A stretch of 64,000 nt of DNA from assembly GCA_030278955.1 (NCBI GenBank), contig JAOANR010000014.1, forward strand, positions 39,073,453-39,137,452. Direction: 5' to 3'. The position numbers and the translations under genes are program-made. Origin of the DNA: Hygrophila difformis. Taxonomy: Eukaryota; Streptophyta; Magnoliopsida; Lamiales; Acanthaceae. The notes beneath the pieces are model-generated. The model saw only the letters and a program-made list of their open reading frames with translations. It was not told the DNA's origin and ran no database searches. Within the stretch, counting starts at the first letter, position 1. Each line of letters starts with the position of its first letter. Below, piece by piece: positions 59,597-64,000 of this stretch.

Positions 59597-60085
59597 TATA
59601 TATGTATATTTAATTATATACTATATGTAGATATACCCTTACATAAAGACATGGAAATTTTCCCTAAGGGACCCAATTAATTTCAAGTTTTTAATCTCTA
59701 CCAATTTTTCTTGATGTGCCCAGAAAGACGGGCCCGATTATATTTAACCTATCTAGCCATGTTGTTATAAATTACTATCACAGAGTGCATGCATCTGTCG
59801 GTTTTTCTAAATAAAAAAATTAAATAAATAAATAAGCAAACAGATAAGCATGCAGCTTACCCAAAAAAGACAGATAAGCATGCACATATTTTTCACCACA
59901 AAGAGTTCACCATAATCATATCATATGCTACTAAAAATATTTCTCAGCTAGAATCGCAAATTCATCTTCAATACGTCCAACATCCTTTTATATATGAGTA
60001 TTTATCTATTTTTTTCTTTAATTTTATTAATTACAAAAACGGTCATGCATGTAACTATTCTATTGTGATCAATTTCATCTAAGGA
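59597..60085. other. Intergenic, no gene
   Basis: A/T-rich. The TSD of the SINE begins at 60077. Confidence 0.5.
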
Positions 60086-60240
60086 GTGGGGACTTAGTCC
60101 AAGTGGTTAAGTCCCTTAACTTCCAGCATGGAGGATGGAGGTTCGATTCCACACCAGCCTCCTATTTATCATCTTTATAATTTGTATGATATGGGCCCCA
60201 CCACCCCTTCCTAGTCTATATAGGTTGTTAAAAAAAAAAA
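60086..60240 (+). mobile_element. tRNA-derived SINE
   Basis: About 155 bp. The head has RNA polymerase III internal promoter boxes: A box TAGTCCAAGTGG (60095-60106) and B box GGTTCGATTCC (60140-60150). A tRNA-unrelated body and an A-rich tail (about 60229-60240) follow. Flanks carry a near-perfect TSD, ATCTAAGGA (60077-60085) and ATCTTAGGA (60243-60251). The tRNA-like head cannot form a complete acceptor stem. Confidence 0.8.
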
Positions 60241-60251
60241 TTATCTTAGGA

Positions 60252-60592
60252 ATATTTCAGCTAATTAGTCTTAATTAGGTCATGATGATAATTAAATAAA
60301 TTATTTTCAGGACTAAACTGCACAATGTCAAAGTTTTTCTAGAGTAAAAACTAACAATTAAAAAGTTTGAAAGCAATTTGCTGCGGAACGAAATTGGTCA
60401 CGATATAGTAGTTATAGCCTTATAGGACTGCTTCAATATAATAATTAACAAAATTAAAGAATAAATTGGTAATTTCGAAAGAGGACGTATCTGGCTCTTA
60501 TTCCCCAACAAATCTAATCGGCAATCGCCTGTTACGGATTGCAAAAGGGCCGAGGAAAACCAGCCAGAGAAATTGCCGATGAATGGCCTAAG

Positions 60593-60634
<42 letters not shown>

Positions 60635-60922
60635 CCAAACTTCATTGTAGAATTGAAGAAACCTCATAGACTCTACTTGGAGTACTGAAAATCCAATTTT
60701 CTCAAGACCAATGACTTTGATTCATTAAATTTATGGGTCCTTTTTTAGGGTAAGAAATTTGAGTCCCTACGTGTGACGTTTGATCTGGATTGTGATTTGA
60801 AATTTTTGTATTTGTGTGTTTTCTATAATTTGGTTTCACATATTTAATAATTTGTTAGAAATTAAATATGGAGAAGATCAGAGATGGATGAGGATGTATT
60901 TCTCATCACCCTTCATCGATGA
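60252..60922. other. Intergenic with a TA microsatellite
   Basis: Noncoding. A (TA)n tract of about 40 bp lies at 60595-60634. Confidence 0.7.
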
Positions 60923-61599
60923 TGTAACATCCCGGTTAATTCACGCATAATTGATTTAATTAATTATGGTTAATTAACAAAGGATTTAGTACATGGATAT
61001 TTTATAGGTATGATTTTAATGAAATGGAGGAATAAATGGGTTCAAACCCACAAGAGAATAAGAGCTCAAGTGCTCAAATGAGTACAATGTGGTCAAGACT
61101 AATGGTGCAACCCTCTAACCCACATTCAGACCCGACCCGCAACCCATGACCCGACCCGGGTCCATTTGGAGGATTAAAAATCAGATTGTTGGTGTAGAAG
61201 AGACCCATTTCTCATTCACAATCCCTCATTCCCGTCACTTTGCAAGGAGGAGCTAGGGTTGATACCAAATGCTCTTCAATCCATGATTTCTAGCTCAAAT
61301 CAAGTGGGGGTTCCATTATACTATCTATGGTAAGTAATTTCCACCAATTATTTCTTGTTCTTGAAGAGTTTTGAGGTGGGTTTTGAGAGGTGAAAAGTTG
61401 GTGGCGGGATTGAATGATTTTGGTTGGATTTTTGTAGATCGGCTTGAATCGAAGCTTGGAATCAACGAATCGAAGGTTGATTATTGTTGGAAGACTTCAG
61501 GCAAGGGATTATATTGCTTAAATTACGTGTTTGGGGGGGTATTTGGGGTCGGATTCCGGCGAAATCGCCGGAAAAACCGATTGGAAAATCGGAGAAGAC

Positions 61600-61885
61600 G
61601 ATGAACAGTAACTGCTACAGTAACTGCTACAGTACTGCTACAGTACTGCTACAGTAACTGTACAGTAGTTACCGCGGTAACTCGCGTAGTTACCGCAGTA
61701 ATTCGCCACAGTAATTACCACGGTAATTTGAACAGTAATTACCACGGTAATTTGAACAGTAACTACCACAGTAACTTATACAGTAGTTACCGCAGTAACT
61801 CGCTACAGTAGTTACCGCAGTAACTCGCTACAGTAGTTACCGCAGTAACTTGCTACAGTAATTACTACAATAATCGCTACAGTAC
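61600..61885 (+). repeat. Array of ACAGTAACTGCT / AGTTACCGCAGTAACT palindromic units
   Basis: About 285 bp of short units. Early ones read GCTACAGTAACT. Later ones alternate CTACAGTAGTTACCGCAGTA and near-palindromes such as AGTTACCGCGGTAACT, spaced about 25 bp. Each can form a small hairpin. Confidence 0.85.
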
Positions 61886-62257
61886 TGGGCTGCGTATGTC
61901 ACGCGTTTTACGCGCGCGGGCGCGCAGAAGGCCCTGTTTGGCCCATTTTTGTGCAATTTTGATTCTATATTAATGTTTTCTTTGCACCAATTATTGTTAT
62001 GACTTCCCCAAATGTTATTGGTAAACCGTGGGTTAATCAATTGGCCCGTGGGGGTTGTTGAATTGCTTAGGGGAAACTGTTGAATTATTATATCATTAAT
62101 GCTTTAGCCTAGAGGGCTATATATTGAATTTCTTATATGTTGAGAAGCATGCGAACCTAGTGTGTAGGTGCTTGAATATCACTGTATTTTCATATGCATG
62201 TTATTGCAGTGGAATTGACGATTATTAACCCGATGGGTTGTTATAATGTTTATGATT

Positions 62258-62610
62258 GATCGGGCAGCCTTCACATGTGTTGTTGAGTCCCGATGACCCT
62301 GCGGGGTGGATTATTGGTTGTTATTCCTGTTGGCCCTTTTGGGCTGGTTATTATAATGCATGGTATTGCATTATGAATGAATGGGCATATTGGAAATGTC
62401 CGATCGGGCAGCCTTTACCGGTGTTGTTGAGTCCCGATGACCCTGCGGGGTGGATTATTGGTTGTTATTCATGTTGGCCTTTTGGGCTGGTTATTATAAT
62501 GCATGGTATTGCATTATGGATGGATGGACATATTGGAAATGTCTGATCGGGCAGCCTTTACCGGTGTTGTTGAGTCCCGATGGCCCTGCGGGGTGATTAT
62601 TAGGCTGTGA
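62258..62610 (+). repeat. 144-bp tandem repeat, about 2.4 copies, in the LTR
   Basis: Units start GATCGGGCAGCCTT at 62258, 62402 and 62545. The third is truncated and runs into a roughly 22-bp repeat (GGCTGTGATGCCTGTGATTT) at about 62604-62680. A 58-bp repeat (GTGGTTGAAGCACCGGTATG) follows at 62854 and 62912. Confidence 0.9.
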
Positions 62611-63542
62611 TGCCTGTGATTTGGCTGTGATGCCTGTGATTTGGCTGTTATGCCTGTGATTGGGCTATGATGCCTGTGGTCCCTGCGGGGATGGTGTATG
62701 TTACCCTGTAACGGGTTGGAGTTGATGATATCCTCACCCGTGGGTTCATACCGCCCGGGTTTAGGTTGCCGGCTAGGCATATTCATTTGCATTTGCATAT
62801 AGGGTAGATAGGTGTATGTTAGGCCATGCATCACGTGCATAAATTGTATGTCTGTGGTTGAAGCACCGGTATGGGACGGTGTGATGATTTATTTATGTCA
62901 ATTGTATGATCGTGGTTGAAGCACCGGTATGGGACGGTGTGGTGTTTATCTGCTTTATTTATATTATGCTCTGTTATTTATTATTATTATTATTATTATG
63001 GTGCTGTTTTCCCTTACTCCCCGGCACGTAGCCTTGCTCAGTACGTTGTACTGACCCCCTTTGCTTTTGTCTGTTTTATAGATCCTGCTGGAGGCGCTGG
63101 AGCATGATTTGGGTTTGGGGTATTGAGAGATCACATAGATAGGAGTATATAGGACGCGTTCATTATGCTAATGTGATATTTGGACTACTGCTGGTTGAGG
63201 CCTGTGAGCCTGGGATTTACATACTATCGGCCGGTGGCCTTATGTGATTTACAGCTTTGGGCTGGTAGCCCTGTTTGAGATATTGGTATGCTGTTGGGAG
63301 GCTTGTAGCCTGGATGGGTCGCTGGGACCGTTATTTGATTATTATTGGGTGATATTTTTATGTGCCTATATGTTTTTAATTTATTTATAGCTTCTGCATT
63401 AAACTGGATTAATCAGATGATCACTTTAGGTTTACCCAGTGTTGTATTAGCTGTTTTAAATTAGCTGGCCACTAGTTTAGAATAGTTACTACAGCGGTAA
63501 TGCTTGCGAAAATCAGGTTTGAATTTTCGGGGCGTTACAGAG

Positions 63543-63555
63543 TGGTATCAGAGCC
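63543..63555 (+). promoter_or_regulatory. Primer-binding site, initiator-Met tRNA
   Basis: TGGTATCAGAGCC starts three bases after the LTR end, complementary to the initiator-Met tRNA 3' end. Confidence 0.92.
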
Positions 63556-64000
63556 TGTGTGCTCTTTTATCTTATTAAAACTTGTGTAGACATAGGTGGT
63601 GAGCTGTGTGTGGGTACATATAGCATAGAATTGCATTTTTACTATATCTGATTATTTCTGCGCACACCAGGTTAATTCACAGTTGGGGAACTGTGAGGGA
63701 ACCATGGTACTCCAGTCAGGATCCTTGTTATCTCACAGTTATTGAGGACTATGAATGACTTTTGATCGTTTATTTAATTTTGTCGTTTATGTATACTGCT
63801 TTGTATACGATTGGTGATTTTCTGCTAACATTGTTTGTTGATGTTGCAATCTAAGTTGACTGAATAGTATGGAAAGGCCTCATGGAAGCCTGGGCTATTC
63901 GAATGGCAATCCAAGCGGGATCAATCTGTTGAATGGTGTACAGATGGGTTTGACGTACCCTCGAGAGTGAGATAGGTACTGAGAAAGTCTCCCTACTGCG
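63556..64000 (+). mobile_element. 5' leader of the last LTR element, cut by the window edge
   Basis: Noncoding leader sequence. An ATG at 63870 opens only about 34 codons before a stop, so gag proper is probably further right or this is a degraded start. Confidence 0.6.

Larger units (their letters stand above)
60923..63539 (+). repeat. 5' LTR of an LTR retrotransposon, probably Gypsy
   Basis: 2,617 bp from TGTAACATCCCGG to CGGGGCGTTACA, directly followed by a primer-binding site, so it is a 5' LTR on the plus strand. The ends resemble those of the solo LTR at 51109-53988 (inverted). The LTR contains several tandem repeat blocks. The 3' LTR is beyond the window. The Gypsy assignment rests on terminus style only. 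Confidence 0.8.

Noticed and set aside
60086..60160. A tRNA gene
   Set aside because: A and B boxes are present but no acceptor stem or anticodon arm forms; A tail and TSD mark it as a SINE.
62256..62546. 96-codon ORF in the last LTR
   Set aside because: It is a translation of two copies of the 144-bp tandem repeat.

Overview
The window looks like a repeat-dense stretch of a flowering-plant nuclear genome, probably a eudicot. The evidence is spliceosomal genes with GT-AG introns, Ty1-copia and other LTR elements primed by initiator-Met tRNA, plant L1 elements with an RNase H tail, Stowaway, PIF, hAT, Mutator and Helitron DNA elements, an endogenous caulimovirid and a plastid rpoC2 fragment. 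I cannot name the species from sequence alone.

Layout. 1-6523: decayed endogenous pararetrovirus (protease, RT/RNase H, transactivator, promoter-bearing intergenic region, coiled-coil ORF) with a 714-bp tandem duplication. 6841-9906: two 5'-truncated L1s in the same orientation. 10176-11486: a fragment of an unrecognised gene split by hAT-like repeat sequence. 11581-16863: copia element 1 (minus strand). 17185-26810: a foldback Mutator-like element split by copia element 2 (17661-26388, minus strand, SIRE/Maximus-like), which is itself split by a hAT MITE (21999-22689). 27178-31297: the only two intact host genes, convergent GT47 exostosin-type glycosyltransferases. 31973-36603: a young gag-only LTR element. 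37310-44069: copia element 3 (plus strand). 44539-49352: a Helitron carrying pieces of adenylate kinase, beta-galactosidase and ubiquitin C-terminal hydrolase genes, and itself host to a plastid insertion and a small LINE-like insertion. 50930-55147: a second foldback Mutator-like element with a 2.9-kb solo LTR inside. 55772-60251: MITE cluster, PIF-like MITE, Stowaway MITEs and a tRNA-derived SINE. 60923-64000: 5' LTR and start of a further LTR element that runs off the window.

How it fits together. The two GT47 genes share exon structure, intron phases and domain order, so they are an inverted duplicate pair whose stop codons lie 232 bp apart. Nearly everything else is layered transposition. 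Target-site duplications (TSDs) read directly from the sequence fix the nesting order: foldback Mutator-like element, then copia 2, then hAT MITE; foldback Mutator-like element 2, then a solo LTR; Helitron, then LINE-like piece. In both foldback elements the opposite arm preserves the pre-insertion sequence, an internal control for the later insertion. The most unusual object is the Helitron: three unrelated host genes, introns retained, all on one strand, and a clear 3' hairpin plus CTAG terminus.

Limits. Alignments were made by eye, so identities are approximate and lineage names provisional. No database search was run.
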